Notes: a model not told the origin generated them from the sequence alone. DNA of 64,000 nucleotides from Ceratothoa steindachneri (GCA_963969495.1 OZ018327.1:33710675-33774674); one strand, 5' to 3'; positions 11,094-23,341 are shown, counted from the stretch's first letter. Numbers and translations: made by a program.

Positions 11094-12787
11094 ATGCAAG
11101 GGGCGGCGTCCATAGCCACCACGCCGAAGTCTGCCAAGCGGACGCGGAATGGGTTAAGTCCACCCTCACCGAACGAGACTTCCACGCCGAAGAGGACCGC
11201 CCGAACACTGGAGCCGGAGTTCTCACAGGCAGAGGAGGCCCCCAGCGATGAAAGCGGTCGCCTCGTCATCGACGAGAGCCCCCAGACCGAGGAGGCCCAG
11301 CAGGAGAATGAGGCAGGCTGGGTAACAGTGTCTCATTCCCGACGAGGACCTCGGCACAAGTTTAAACTGGTGCACCAGAGCAACACTAGCAGTGCCTACC
11401 AGGCTGTGACTGAGCTGGAGAGAGCACACCCTGGCCTGCGGATAGTCATTCGCCCTACTCTCAACGGCGAATACGTCCTCACCCCGAAAGACGATGGGTC
11501 GGAGGCCATGCTGCGCCGCCTTGCCGAGGAGGGGGATCGAGTGATCCTTCTCGACCCCAGAGTGAAGAGGCACAAGTTGGTGCTTCAACGATATCCCACC
11601 ACTCTGCCACTCCAGGCCGTCGAGGCTCACCCCCACGTGCACTCTGCAACACGGCTCCTCGCACACAGAGACAAGGTCCCAACCAGGCAGATCCTTGTAG
11701 TGTACGAGGGGCCGCCACCACCCAAGCTGGACCTGGGCAGCTGGGGCCGCTACGCCCTGCGCCCCTACCAAGGTGAGCCTGTGAGATGCTACAAGTGCCA
11801 GCGCTTCGGGCATCTCCGGGCCATGTGCCAAAACTCCCGTCAGGTGCGGCGTGTGTAGCCAAGCGCACCCGACGGAGGAGTGTATCGGTCGCCTCAAGGC
11901 CAGCGAGTCCACCACGGCACGGTGCCCCAACTGCACCAAGGGGCACCACGCTTGGAACACGAAGTGCCCCGAGCGACAGAGAAGGATGCCACGGGGTCAC
12001 CGGCGGCAGCAGCAGCAGATGGAACCACGTGCCCCCCCCAACCCAAAGAAGAGAGCGTCGGTTCATTGCCGCGCCACCCCCAATCGGGTCGGCGTGGGTT
12101 AGCCATCAACCCGCGACTCTCGGCCTGCCCGGCACACGTCTGGGGGGTACACAGGAGGGGGAGCGGCAAAGGCAGGGGGAACCACGTGGGCCTTCCCAGC
12201 AACAAGGCAACCGACGCCTTGTTCCAGCGCCACCACCAAACAGGCCGGCGTGGACCTCCCACCCACCCCTTACCCCTCAACAGCCTGGCACAAGTCAGGT
12301 CGAGACAGGGGAAGAGGACAGGCAGGGAGCGAGAGAGGGTACCAGTAGCTGCACAGCCAGCAACTCCGCTCACACCTCCACCCAGCAACCCACCCCCTCT
12401 GTCCCTAAGCCACAGAGGAGGAAGGGACACAGGCGTCGGGCCCGCCCAGACGCGGAGCAGTCCACGGTGCTACACAATGCCCAACCAGCGACAGGGTCTC
12501 AACGTGGACCCCCGGGTTATTGCGAGGGACTCAATGAGGAGGGCAGAGCCATCGTGGACGTCATCCTCGCGTGTGTCGTACAGCTGGTGAAGAAGCTGCT
12601 CGACCGCCGGCAGGGCACCGCAGCCCCCACCGAGCAGGACCTCGACGCACTCCTCCGCGAAGAGGTGTTAACCGCCGTCACAGAGGGAGCCCTCCAGCCC
12701 CAACCATCATCTACCACGCCGAGAGGTCCCATCCAACACCCTCTGCACCCACCGCACGCCCACAACCAAGATGGAGGCACGGATTGA
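11094..12787 (+). pseudogene. ORF1 of the I-group LINE (nucleic-acid binding, gag-like), frameshifted
   Basis: ORF1 products of this group bind element RNA and help form the ribonucleoprotein. The first frame (11094-11858) starts at ATG in GCCACGATG. It contains a conserved middle region (GWVTVSHSRRG; HKLVLQRYPTTLPL; PTRQILVVYEG; WGRYALRPY) and the first zinc knuckle, CYKCQRFGHLRAMC (CX2CX4HX4C). A frameshift near 11845 moves the next two Cys/His motifs (CGVCSQAHPTEEC, CPNCTKGHHAWNTKC) into a second frame. Another shift near 11990 leads to a third frame that runs to 12787. It has a Pro-rich region with two similar blocks (AAPPPIGSAW, PAPPPNRPAW) and the C-terminal EEGRAIVDVILACVVQLVKK. Its stop overlaps the ORF2 start by 17 bases, an arrangement consistent with coupled translation. 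Confidence 0.85.
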
Positions 12788-15700
12788 CAGCCCAGCCCAC
12801 GCACCGGCGCCCACGCTGAGGGTGCTGCAGTGGAATGTTCAGGGGCTCCGCCCCAAGAAACATGAGCTGCTGCAAGCTGTCTTCCAAGAAGACCTGGACC
12901 TGGTTCTCCTTCAGGAGACTCTCACGCCCGCCAGCTTTGAATGGCGAGTCGCAGGCTACACCCTCCACTCGCTTCCGGCTGGTGACGGAAATGGGCGTGG
13001 CTGTGCAGCCCTCATACGAAACACCATCCCGCACAAGAGGATCGCCGCACCCGTGTACTGTGGGGACGGCGTGGAGGTCCTGGCACTGGAGCTACAGCTG
13101 GGGCCGCTCACTCTCACTGTATACAATATATACAGGAGCCAGCGGTTCCCGCTGGATGTTGGGGAGCTGCTCTCCCTCGCATCCCACTCCAGCCTCCTTG
13201 TAGCGGGCGACTTCAACGCCCACCACCCCGTGCTGCAGTCTGTGTCACCCACTAACGTGACCGGGCGCCACCTGGCTGACCTGCTCGAAGAAGTTCCTGC
13301 CGTTCGACTACTGAACACAGGGGAGGCCACGCACGTCCATGGGGGGCGGCTCGACCTCACGCTGGTGTCGGGCGACCTACAGCCCGGTGCCACCTGGCAG
13401 GTCCACCCTACCCTCACCAGCGACCATTACGGGACCCTCACCACCCTCACTGTGGCCCCACCAGCTCCTCCTCTCCCGCCGCCCTAGTGGAACGTCAGGA
13501 GGGCGGATTGGGCAAAGTTCCAAGCCTCCCTGGCCGAATGGTGGTCCACGTATGTGCCTCCGGCGGACCTGCACCTGCAGGAGAGGGACCTTACGGCGGC
13601 CATAGAGAGTGCAGCTTACGCGGCCATGCCCAGGACAGCCTCAAATCGCCGCCGGCGCCCGGACTGGTGGTTTTATAACGAGGAAGTCCGGGAGCACAAT
13701 CACCGCGTCAACGTCCACAGGAGGTTGTACGAGAAGCGCCCCACGGCTATTAACCTGCAGCTCCTGCAGGACGTGGTAGCCCGCGCGCGACAGGTGTCCC
13801 TAAGCGCCAGGGAGGCAAAGTGGCTGGAGTGGTGCGCCTCTTTCAGCCAACACACCTCCCTCGGCCAGCTGTGGGGGAGTTTCAGGAAGGCCTCAGGCGC
13901 CGCCCCGACCCGCCCGACTGCCCACCCACGCCCACAGCAAGAGGCAGATCGGCTTGCGAACTGCTTTACAGCGAGGGGTTCTAGCGAGAAGCTTCCTCCC
14001 CACACCAGCTACCTCCAGCAGCAGCTACGCCCACAGCGCGACGAAGAGGTCAGGGAGGCGCGGGGCCAGCCGCACGCGACGGACCAGCCTTTCACGCTCG
14101 AGGAGCTGGCCAGGGCGAAACGTCGACGTGACACAGCGGCGGGAGCCGACGGAGTGCGGTACTCTATGCTGGCGCACGCTGGGCCCGCCGGGGACGCCGC
14201 GCTGCTAGCCCTTCTGAACGCGTCGTGGTTGGCAGGCCGTCTGCCGCCCTCCTGGAAGGACGCCGACATCCAGCCCATCCCCAAGCCGAAGGATCGGAGA
14301 AGATGGTGCTGACTCGCCTACAGTGGAGCGTGGGAAGCCTTCATCACCACGTGTTCGGCTACACCAGGGGGGTGAGCACTGCGGACTGCCTCATCACCCT
14401 CCTGGCTCACGCCAACAACCAGCCCACCATCGTAGTCTTCCTTGACCTCGAGAAGGCTCTCGAGCTGGCTAGCCCCCGCGCCATTCTGGCCGCCCTTGTG
14501 AGGAAGGGCATCCGAGGGAGACTGCTGGGCTGGCTCCAGGACTACCTTCACCAGCGCCGAGCCCGCGTGAAGTTCCAGGGTCACAAGTCTTCCTACCTTA
14601 CCTTCGATAACGGGACACCCCAGGGCGGCATCCTCAGCCCGTTCCTTTTCAACGTGCTGATGGAACAGCTGGTCGCCCTCCCCTATCGGGAAGGAACCAT
14701 CCTCCTCAGCTACGCCGACGACCTGGCACTCGTCGTCACCGGGCGCGGCGACAAGCTCGCGCGGGCCCAAGAAGCGCTGCACCTCATCACTGCCAAGTGC
14801 GAAGAGCTGGGGCTCAAGATCTCGGCAGAGAAGTCCCAGGCCATGGCCATCAAGACTTGCACACCTGCTGGCCAGCAGCTTCGCGTCCAAGGAGTCGGCC
14901 TGGCCTGGACCGACTCCTACCAGTACCTCGGAGTGTGGGTGGACAGACGGCTGTCCTTCACGCAGCATGTCACGCACCTGAGGGAGCGGACGCAGGCCCG
15001 GCTGAATGTGATGAGGGCCATGACGCGGCCGAGCGCTGGTGCAACCTTCCCCGTCCTCCGCCTCTACTACCTCCAGGCAGTGCGCTCCCTAGTGGACTAC
15101 AGTGCACCGGTCCTTGTAGCGCTGCCCCGGCAGCAGCAACAGCGCCTGGAGGTAATACAAAACACCGCCATGAGGACCATGTTAGGGGCACCCAGGTGGT
15201 GCACTGCCTGTGTCATGCAAAGTGAGGCCAACCTGGTGCCCCTCACCGCCAGGGTGGATTGCATTGTGGCCTGTCGGGTGGCCAGAGTGCTCCAGCGCGA
15301 CGTGGAAGGTGTTGGGCAGAGGAGAATCCGAATGGCCGTGGCGCAGGGCATCGAGTGCCTGCGTAACAACAGGTGGCTCGTAAACGTCAGCCTAGCAACC
15401 AACTCCCTCAACCGGGCAGGGAACTGGCTGTGGCGCGACCCCGACACCCCCCACCACCATGGGACCCCCCCGCCGCACACTTCACCGCCACACAGTTGCC
15501 CGACAGCAAAGCGAACTGCCTCACCGAGGAGCTGCGCCAGCACGCCCTCATGGCCATGTCTGAGGTCACGGAGCCAGGCAGCGCAGTGTACTTCACCGAC
15601 GGCTCCGTCGACCCCGACAGCGGGAGGTCCGGCGCCGCCTTCGTCACGAGCGGCTTGACGCAAGCGTGGAGGACATCAGACCACTGCTCCACCCTCCAGA

Positions 15701-16404
15701 CGGAGCTGGTAGCAATCCTGCACGCCCTCCAGCACGCTCTGCTCCACCGGGAGGCCACTGTGGTGATACACACTGACTCTCGGTCGGGACTACAGGCGCT
15801 GCAGCACGCTCACGCCCACGCCCACACCCGGGACAACATCCACCTCACCACCACCATCCTGTGCACCCTGCAGGACCTGGCAGCTCAGGGCAGGCGTGTC
15901 CGGCTCCACTGGATTCCCAGCCACGTTGGTGTGCGCGGCAACGATGCTGCCGACGAGGCTGCCAAGCGAGCCGCCCACGGCCCCATCATCACCTGGACCG
16001 TGCGCCCCAGCCTGCAGCAGCTCAAGGTGCAGGTTAAACGCAGGGCCGCCCACAACGCCCACCAGCAGCACCAAGAATGGGAAGCAATCAAGAGGCAAGC
16101 GGCGTGGTATGCTGCAGCCACAGCCTATCGCCCACTGAACCCATCCTTCCAGCAGCCCAGAGCGAACGGCGTGCTGCTACAGCGTGTGAGGCTGGGCTAC
16201 TCCACGCGGGAAGAGCTGCACGCCGACTTTGTGGCAGGGAGGTGCGAACACTGCGGCGGCCGCTCCCGGCGCCCACTGGTGCACTACCTCCTCTCCTGCC
16301 CAGCCACCGCCCGCCTCAGGCCAGAGCGAGCGCCAGCCCCTCCCCCTGTAAGAGGCGCCCTACTCAGGGCGCGAGAGGCAAGAGCCGCCCAGGTGGTCCT
16401 CTAA
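12771..16404 (+). pseudogene. ORF2 of the I-group LINE: endonuclease, reverse transcriptase, RNase H
   Basis: This enzyme nicks target DNA and reverse-transcribes the element RNA at the nick. Endonuclease (12771-13485): WNVQG, LQET, YNIYR, AGDFNAHH, GRLDLTLVSGDL and TSDHYG are all present. A TAG stop follows at 13485-13487. The same frame then continues through the linker (WNVRRADW onward) to 14310. A small deletion plus frameshift near 14295 removes the RPISL-type RT block. The RT continues in another frame with FLDLEKAL (motif A), NGTPQGGILSPFLFN (motif B) and YADDLALV (motif C). A third shift near 15450-15480 leads to RNase H with TDGSVD, QTELVA, HTDSRSGLQAL and HWIPSHVGVRGNDAADEA, so the D-E-D-D residues are retained. 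The C-terminus has CEHCGGRSRRPLVHYLLSC, a zinc-binding-like motif. The length is close to a complete ORF2. Confidence 0.92.
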
Positions 16405-16761
16405 CCCCAACAAACGAGCTGCTGGAGGTGCTGAGAACAGCACCCCCTCCGCGCTGATCGCCGCTCGAGCCCAGCCGGGCGACAGGTGATGAAGACCGAC
16501 GCCACCCACTTGCAGCAGATAAGAAACGCGTGGGACGCTCCACCACGTCTTACTGCACGCCAACACTGACGGGCTGCCCGCTTTGTGTAATGTGTGCATT
16601 TATACATGTATTTATATTATTGTATCATATTATTACTGTATTTGTCTTTTTTGTTTGTTTTTTTGTTGTTTGTTTGTTTTGTTTTTATTTTATTATTATT
16701 TGTATTATGATTATGTATAAATGTACGCTATTGCACAATAAACCTATACAATCAATCAATC
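16405..16761 (+). other. 3' UTR and AATC tail of the I-group LINE
   Basis: A short GC-rich segment is followed by a T/G-rich stretch (about 16600-16710: TTTGTTTG-type). AATAAA lies near 16737 and three AATC-type units end the element just before the duplication. Short tandem tails rather than poly(A) are common in I-group LINEs. Confidence 0.75.
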
Positions 16762-16773
16762 AAGCCTACAGAA

Positions 16774-18470
16774 AATAAAGAGGTAGCGAAGGCAGAACTA
16801 ATGATATCAGCTTTGGATGCTGAACATCATATGCCATTTGCTCAAACAGATCAATGATCATCTCATAGAAGTGTGCAAGAAAGCCTTTCACGAGAGTAAT
16901 ATTGCAAAAGCAGTAACTATGCGAGCAACAAAAGCTTCTTATCTTATCCAAGAAGAAATTGCTTACCATGAAAAAATGGAAATTGCTGATATATGTAAAA
17001 AAGTAAAATTCTCATTAATCATCGATTAGAGTACATATCAGTATCATCAGGTATTAGCTATTTTGACGTTCAAAGAGGTTATGTAATTGATATTTTACTT
17101 GGCACAGTTTCTGTTGAAGATGGAACGGCTAAAGGATTATACGAGATTGTTAAAAAAACTCAATGAGAAAGGAATCCCCATGTGCAATATTATAGGTTTT
17201 GGTAGCGATAATTGTTCAACCATGATGGGAAATAAGAGCTGATTTCAAACAGTATTTAAAAAAGATATTTCATCACTTTTTATAATGGGTTGCGTATGTC
17301 ATTCTTTCGCATTGTGTGCTAGTCATGCAGTCAAGGTGTTGCCGTCCTATCATGCAATTTTCATAAAGGATATTTCTTCTTATTTCTCACGCAGCAGCAA
17401 GTGAATTGCAGATTTTACTGCTATGCAAGATGTTACAAATACAGAAAATCACAAAATACCTAAGTTAGCTCAGACTCGTTGGTTATCTCGCGGAAATGTA
17501 ATAAAACTTGTGCTTGAGCAATGGGATGCATTACTGCTTTATTTTCAATCTGAATCTTAGGTTGACAAGATTGATGGGGCAAATGCTCTTTACGAAACTA
17601 TGAAAAATAGGGAAACAAAGCACTTGCTTCTCTTTTGAAACTATATATTAGAAAAAGTTAACTCCTTGAATATTGAATTTCAATCTGAACTCTTCAGACT
17701 CCATGTGATGCATTCAATGGTTTATTCTGAATACAAAAACATTCTAAGTTGTTTCATTAAGGAAGAAGTCAGTAATTCTGCAAGAATATCTGAAATTGAC
17801 CCAAGTGACAAACAGTTGCATAAACAATTGAACGATTTATATTTCGGTGGACGTTGCACGAGGCTATTGTCTTTGGCGCCAATTGGAGAAAGTGGTGAAA
17901 CAATGTTTAGGACTGATTGTTTAAAGTTCTTGGTTGCCCTATGCATGTAAATTAAAAAAACGATTTCCACTAGAGGAAGAAGGAATTGTTGCCAGTTTAG
18001 GAGTTTTAGATCCCGCTGTAGCAAAATATATGACAAAATCTCCTAGTTCAATAATGAACGTAGCAGTGCATTTTCCCCACCTTGCTCCCGAAGATCAACT
18101 AGATAGTTTGGATGATGAATGGAGGATATTTTGACAGTTCAAAGATGTGTCGCTGTTCTATAAATCTATTCCTGATTTCTGGCATTCTCTGCGTAACATC
18201 AAAGACGGCTTAAACAATTCAAAGTTCGGAATTCTTTCTAATTTCATGACCCACCTTACTGTTTTACCACATTCTTCAGCATGTGTTGAAAGGATATTTT
18301 CACTTGTTAATCGTGCCAATACAAAACAAACAAACTCGCTAAAAACGGACACTAGTAAGGAAAGGCTGTTGGCAAAACAAGCATAGTCGAGGAGTCAAGA
18401 AAACTGTTACACGCGCACACCTAAACAAGAATTGGTGAGAGATGTAGTGGAAGGCGCTTGTCACCAGCGT
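16774..18470 (+). pseudogene. hAT transposase, main part (after the LINE)
   Basis: This continues the protein that starts at 10491. Recognisable blocks in order: KKAFHESNIAKAVTMRATKA; KKVKFSLIID then a stop (families have a D-E-S-T-like motif here, so the first catalytic Asp survives but the following codon is TAG); NIIGFGSDNCSTMMG (second catalytic Asp region); MGCVCHSFALCASHAVK; LAQTRWLSRGNV; NIEFQSELFRLHVMHSMVYS; and, near 18265-18310, HSSACVERIFSLVNR with the conserved Glu of the hAT C-terminal dimerisation domain. At least eight stops or frameshifts interrupt it. The downstream AATAAA near 18619 may be its poly(A) signal. It resembles ZBED/DUF4371-type hAT transposases. Exact family placement is from memory. 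Confidence 0.85.
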
Positions 18471-18702
18471 TAGGAAAAACGTCTCAAACATCAGAAAAAT
18501 CTTCTTGAAGTAAATGTTTGCTCTGCAAAAGTAAATTCGAAAGAGGAAATGTAATAAAGCCTATATTTTTATCTTTATTTCAACTCAATGTAAATATATT
18601 TATATTATTTTATGTAAAATAAAGTTTCTAGGTTTTTGGTAGGAATATGTTTTTTTTCATGTGCTACCTTGGTTTATTTAAAATCATCGAGTGGGAGCCC
18701 TG

Positions 18703-18710
18703 GTGTGAAG
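18703..18710. repeat. 8-bp target-site duplication of the large hAT element (right)
   Basis: GTGTGAAG, identical to 9090-9097 and directly following the AGTGGGAGCCCTG terminus. Confidence 0.88.
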
Positions 18711-19689
18711 GTGACTAATGCTATACTAACTGTATACCATCATACAGTGCATTTTCTTTTCCATTGGAGAAGAATGAGCACAACTGGCATGGAACGGTTT
18801 GTGCCCACCCACCCTTAATTTACCCTAGCAATAAAGCCTCTTGATTTCTATCTCGAGTGATTTCGGCATCCCTAATATCATCCTAAAATAGCAACGGTTT
18901 GCAACCTCGACACGGAATCCGGCATGCCTGCGTGACATTCCTCATCAACGGCAAGTAGCTATATCAAATAGGTTGTTAGAAGTTTATAACTTAGACTAGT
19001 AGTCTATTTGATACAGCCACCTCATTGTTTTTAAACCTAAGCAAAATATATGTTTTTTTGGTGGGGGGATACCAGTAGCGTGCAGTGAATGGAAGCAATG
19101 CTTTCCCTATTTAAGAAGAAAAGAAAAAGAAATTACACCCCAACAATTAATATGACAGCAGAATCAATTTTATTCTCACATTTATGCTTGCCTATACTCC
19201 TATTCGCCATCCGGTACCGTTCACTTTCAATCGAATTGGCGTTAGACCCTGATGAGCCCGACTGCAATTGAAGAAATGCATCCTTTTCGTCGAGATTTCT
19301 ACTCTCTTTTTTTCTCCCTAATTTCAATAATAGTTCTGCTTTTTGCTGCTTTAGAATGAATAGTTTAAAAGATTATTTGCTTTTCTTAGCAATAATATAC
19401 AGTCATTAAAGTTTTATAAATTTTATCTAGATATTTCAACGCCGTATTAGAATTAAGAAAAAAATAACATTTGTATACGAAAAAGGAAGCAAATTTGGAT
19501 CTGCAGTCATCAGCTTGCATCTGACAACCCTACCGAGACGCCAGAAACTAGGAAAAAACAACAAAATATCTAAGACACATTGGCATAACTATTATTATAC
19601 TCTGAAGCTTAATTTTTTTTTTAGGTTATATTTAAATACTGGTGCTAGGAAAGAAAGCAGCTAAATAGCAAAAACTCTAGTATGGTTAG
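18711..19689. other. Intergenic sequence, nothing named
   Basis: AT-rich. The only structure noted is an inverted pair, TATCAAATAG (18962-18971) and CTATTTGATA (19004-19013), around a second small palindrome, AGACTAGTAGTCT. Confidence 0.5.
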
Positions 19690-22620
19690 GCTCTTATATC
19701 TTAAGTATTTTGTTAATATTTCCCGGATTCTGACTGGCATACCATAGTCATTAGTCACCCTTCGTAGCTTAGAGTCAACTGACTCCTCGGACTCAGGGGT
19801 CACAACTAAAGACGGGTGCCACAATAAAGGAAAGCGGGTAACCAAAAGATCGCTCGATGCAGATGAGATAAATCTCACGATATTCGCATCCGAGCAGGCC
19901 CCCTCCCCCAAAAGATATGGACATCAATAGGATCTTCCACAGCGTCAAAAACAAAATATAAAAGGGAGTACGAAGCACCGGATGACGAAGAAGTAGTTGA
20001 TAAAGTAGCGTGACCCTCTACGAAGACAATTAAAGCAAGTGTTTTTCGTCGAATTCAGAAAGAAAAGGAGCGGAAAAAGAAAGACCACAACCCCAAAACA
20101 GTAAGATGAACAGCTAACCAGAAAAATTACATGGGAAATATCAACAACAGATTAAGGATTATGACACTTAACAGCATATAGAAACATATTCTGAGTGCTC
20201 GACTCTGACATCAACCTATAACGGAGCACGGTTTCGACACAACATCTGGTCAATTAAAAATCCTGGGCTATAAAGTGATCATAAAAAGGACTGCCGGAAA
20301 GGTTTGACGGTGCTGATATACGAGTAGCTATCAAAAGGAATATTTCGTTCAGGTGGCTACCGGGGTTAGATGAGTCCTTTATGGCAGTGAGACTATCCAC
20401 ATTGGTGGGTAACCTCGTGATAGCAGAAGCATATCAACCACATAGACGAGTGTACTTGCCAATCAACAACTTTTACACCCTGTTCGGGCCCCGCTGAATG
20501 GCATTCTTAGGGGGATAACTCAATGCAAAATGTCGAACGGCCGACTATAGTCACACGAGCGAAAGAGGTCAAATCTTGGAAAAGATTATGAAAATAAAAA
20601 AAAACATTCAAAGGATAAGGCCGGACCTCTCACCCTATATTCCTTATAGGTCAGTAATATAGCCTGACATACGAGTAATTATGACAAGCAATGAATTCTC
20701 ATTCACTTGCGATGAGGAGCCAGGCCAAACAGCACTCAGTGACCACATAGCGATCTTAACAAAAATCTCGCTTGCACTAATCCAGCTTCCGGTCACTCTG
20801 GGCAAGTAGATCACTCGGGAGCACAGAGGTGTGTAGGACAGTAGGAGGTTATTAGAGGGGAGGGTGAGAGCCGATAAAGCAGCTTGCTGCTACGAGGTCT
20901 AAGTGAAGAAATTAGACAGGCTCTAAACCTGCAACAGGTTGAGGTCAAGGACAGCCTAATAACCAGAGTAGACTGCGAGATAAGTCTGGAAGAGTTCTGG
21001 CGAAACATTAAAAAGCTAACAGGACAAGCGAGAATGGAAAATCCCGGATAAAGAAGGAGGATGAATACATAAAGGACCCAGTGGCTCTGGAGGAGAGAGT
21101 CAGAGCGTTTTGGAAAGAAATCTTCTCAATAGGACCACAATACGATGAAGAGTTCGACTAGGAATTCGAGGGCCAACTGATAGAAGACCTCAATCGGATA
21201 ATACATCAAATGCACCTACAACTCCACGTCGACGAAAGGAGGGGAATGGCAGAACATGGCCGCCCAATAACAACTGAAAAGGTCATGGCAACTGTTAAAT
21301 CCTTTAAACAAAAGGCCCAGGCTGGAAGCGGATCACCAACAACAACTTAGTGCATGCTCCCATCAGATCATTCAAGGAATCGACAACATGTACAACGCTT
21401 CCCTGAAAACGGGCTACTTCTTTAACGATCTAAAGATGGCCAAAATCATTTTTATAGATAAAGGGAACAAACCTCCCGTTCAACTGATGAACTACAGATC
21501 CGTCTCTCTTCTAGACTTCGTGGAGAAAGTCTAAAAAAGCTTCTAGTGAATAGGCTTCAAGACCAGCTAACTAAGTTGTAAGCCCACAACTATCAGAAGC
21601 ACGGGTTCCGCAAGAAACGAAGGACAGATACAGCCCTTGTTGTTTTATAGGAATAACTCGCGAGCTGCAGAGCTGAAGGGAAGTACGTGGACGTAGTATG
21701 CGAGATGGACATAAGCCTTTAGATAAGGTTTTGTTGGGAGGTCTACAATATAAATTTTAGACCTCCAGTTCAATCCAATCCTGGAAATGCTCCTGTGTGA
21801 TTACATTATAAAGGAGGAGAGTTCGAATAATGATCGAGGGCTACATAGGACCAGAATTTGAGCTTGAGGCGTGTGTTCCGCAAGGTATGTCTGAGCCGAA
21901 TGATGTACCTCGTGTACATACTGGACTTGCCCGCATCAGTATCTACAATTCACAGATGACATCACACAAATCAGCCCCAGTTCCTTTCGGAACGCGGGAG
22001 TATAGGCAAGGAGACAACTATTGAGATCGACAACATTAACAGATACGAGAAGTGGAAAATAAAGACCAGCCACCCAAAATTCAGATCCTCACAGTGAACC
22101 ACCGGAAATTTTAGGATGTTATAATCAAGGACGAAATCTACCCATACACCAACGAGGGCAAAGTCCTGGGACTGCGCATCACCGCAACAGGATACAAAAC
22201 GCACAATACCAATAGAATCTCCCAAGCCAAAGGAGAGCTTGGGAAGCTATACAGATTCAAAATCGTCATTGCAATAACATCAAGAAGCTATATACCTCAC
22301 TGGCAGGCTCAACATTGGTGTACCCACCAGGGGTAACGCAGGCCGAAAGCTGTACTTCTTTCAGGCTGATGCAGAGTGCAGAACAAAGCCACCCTGCTAA
22401 TAGCTATCGAGTTGAAGATGGATCATATTAGACAGACAAAACTGCACGAAAGAGCAGGGCTGAAGCCATAGAATGTGGAAATCCAGAGGCTGTGGAGAAA
22501 GACCTGGGACAAAATAGAAGAACATATACTCCCGATACTAGAGAATGATAGCAGAATGAAGTACGCGATCCAGTGGGAGATTGCGCAAACGAAAGGCTGA
22601 GCGTGCTCTGAGTAATATCT
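19690..22620 (+). mobile_element. Heavily decayed Jockey-like LINE
   Basis: Plus-strand remnants of a complete ORF2, too broken for any long frame. Endonuclease-like pieces lie at about 20160-20770 (CRKG...LIYE, YLPINNFYTLFG, and a degraded TALSDHIAI motif). A linker follows (KDPVALEERVRAFWKEIF at 21076-21130, GRPITTEKVMATVKSFKQKAQAGS at about 21260). RT pieces then follow: YRSVSLLDFVEK, HNYQKHGFRKKRRTDTALVVL, GKYVDVVCEMDIS, GYIGPEFELEACVPQG and INRYEKWKIKTS. Next come KVLGLRITATGYKTHN and GELGKLYRF, and finally the post-RT segment KMDHIRQTKLHERAGLKP...RKTWDKIEEHI to about 22620. It is among the oldest insertions here, judging by stop density. The start at 19690 is a guess. The coding homology I trust begins near 20160. 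Confidence 0.72.
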
Positions 22621-23285
22621 TTACTTCTCGAGTGGCCAGGCCTCGTGAGAGCGTTGCGAGGTATTACTTGATGGAGACCAATGATACCAGAAGTGTTGTG
22701 AGGGATTCTTTGCAATGGAAGTCACCTTTGTCTGAGAGCTACGATTGAAGAGGGAATCCTGATGCAGCTGTAGCGGGTTGTTCAAAACCAGAACTTTCCT
22801 CAACAAGAGAACATTCAGAAAACATAACCATCCTATTTATTCAGACTCTTTTTGGCTCTTATATTCTGCTACCAATTGTTGAGACTGAAAAGTTCTTGAA
22901 GCCCTCTTTATTAAAACATTAAATCCTAATCTAAGAGATTACTCCTGTTCTCTTAAATTAAATACAGTTTAAATACCCCATTCCTATTTTTAAAAAGCAA
23001 CTAGCTCACCACAGGGTAACTTAAATTTAGTTCCTCTACAGTTGCTACCTATGAACTCACAGATAAAGGTCAGTTTCCGTTTCGATTTCGACTTTTGTAG
23101 ATTTATTAATATCATTATTTTATATAAAAATAGATGTTTAAATTAATTTTTAGTTCTTGGACATTCTATCTGCCCATTAATTTTAGTTAGTAATTATCCA
23201 TTCATTATTGTTTTTTGTCACTATTTAGTTGGTGATTTTACGTTATTTTGGTTTTATTTTCTTCCCATTAGGTTTTTCATAATTT
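22621..23285. other. AT-rich intergenic sequence
   Basis: No recognisable gene or repeat structure. The sequence leads into the palindrome that starts at 23286. Confidence 0.5.
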
Positions 23286-23337
23286 GCTATCGAAGCGTCA
23301 GCACGCAGAACTTGTACATGTAGGTCAAATCAATTGC

Positions 23338-23341
<4 letters not shown>

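Larger units (their letters stand above)
10742..16761 (+). mobile_element. Nearly full-length I-group non-LTR retrotransposon
   Basis: A GC-rich 6.0-kb element inserted in AT-rich hAT sequence, flanked by a 12-bp target duplication. The layout is: 5' UTR (10742-11093), ORF1 with zinc knuckles (11094-12787), ORF2 with apurinic-type endonuclease, RT, RNase H and a C-terminal zinc-binding motif (12771-16404), and a T-rich 3' UTR containing AATAAA near 16737. It ends in a short (AATC)n tail at 16750-16761. The order ORF1, endonuclease, RT, RNase H fits the I superfamily (I, Nimb, R1/LOA-like groups). I cannot resolve the clade by eye. Frameshifts in both ORFs, one in-frame stop and a small deletion before RT motif A make this copy non-functional, although the catalytic motifs are otherwise intact. 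Confidence 0.92.
9098..18702 (+). mobile_element. Large hAT transposon carrying nested insertions
   Basis: The left terminus is CAGGGCTCCTACT (9098-9110). The right terminus is AGTGGGAGCCCTG (18690-18702), which is its inverse with one mismatch. A perfect 8-bp duplication, GTGTGAAG, flanks it on both sides. Termini beginning CAGGG and an 8-bp duplication are hallmarks of hAT elements. Inside are a plus-strand transposase gene (10491-10741 continuing at 16774-18470), a CR1-like fragment (9468-9990), a small repeat (10013-10362) and a complete I-group LINE (10742-16761). Without the LINE the element would be about 3.6 kb, a normal size for a hAT transposon. The transposase has many stops, so the element is inactive. 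Confidence 0.9.

Noticed and set aside
11223..11960. Long minus-strand reading frames opposite the I-group LINE (several between 10834 and 16600)
   Set aside because: They are shadows caused by the high GC content of the plus-strand ORF1 and ORF2. None has a family motif.
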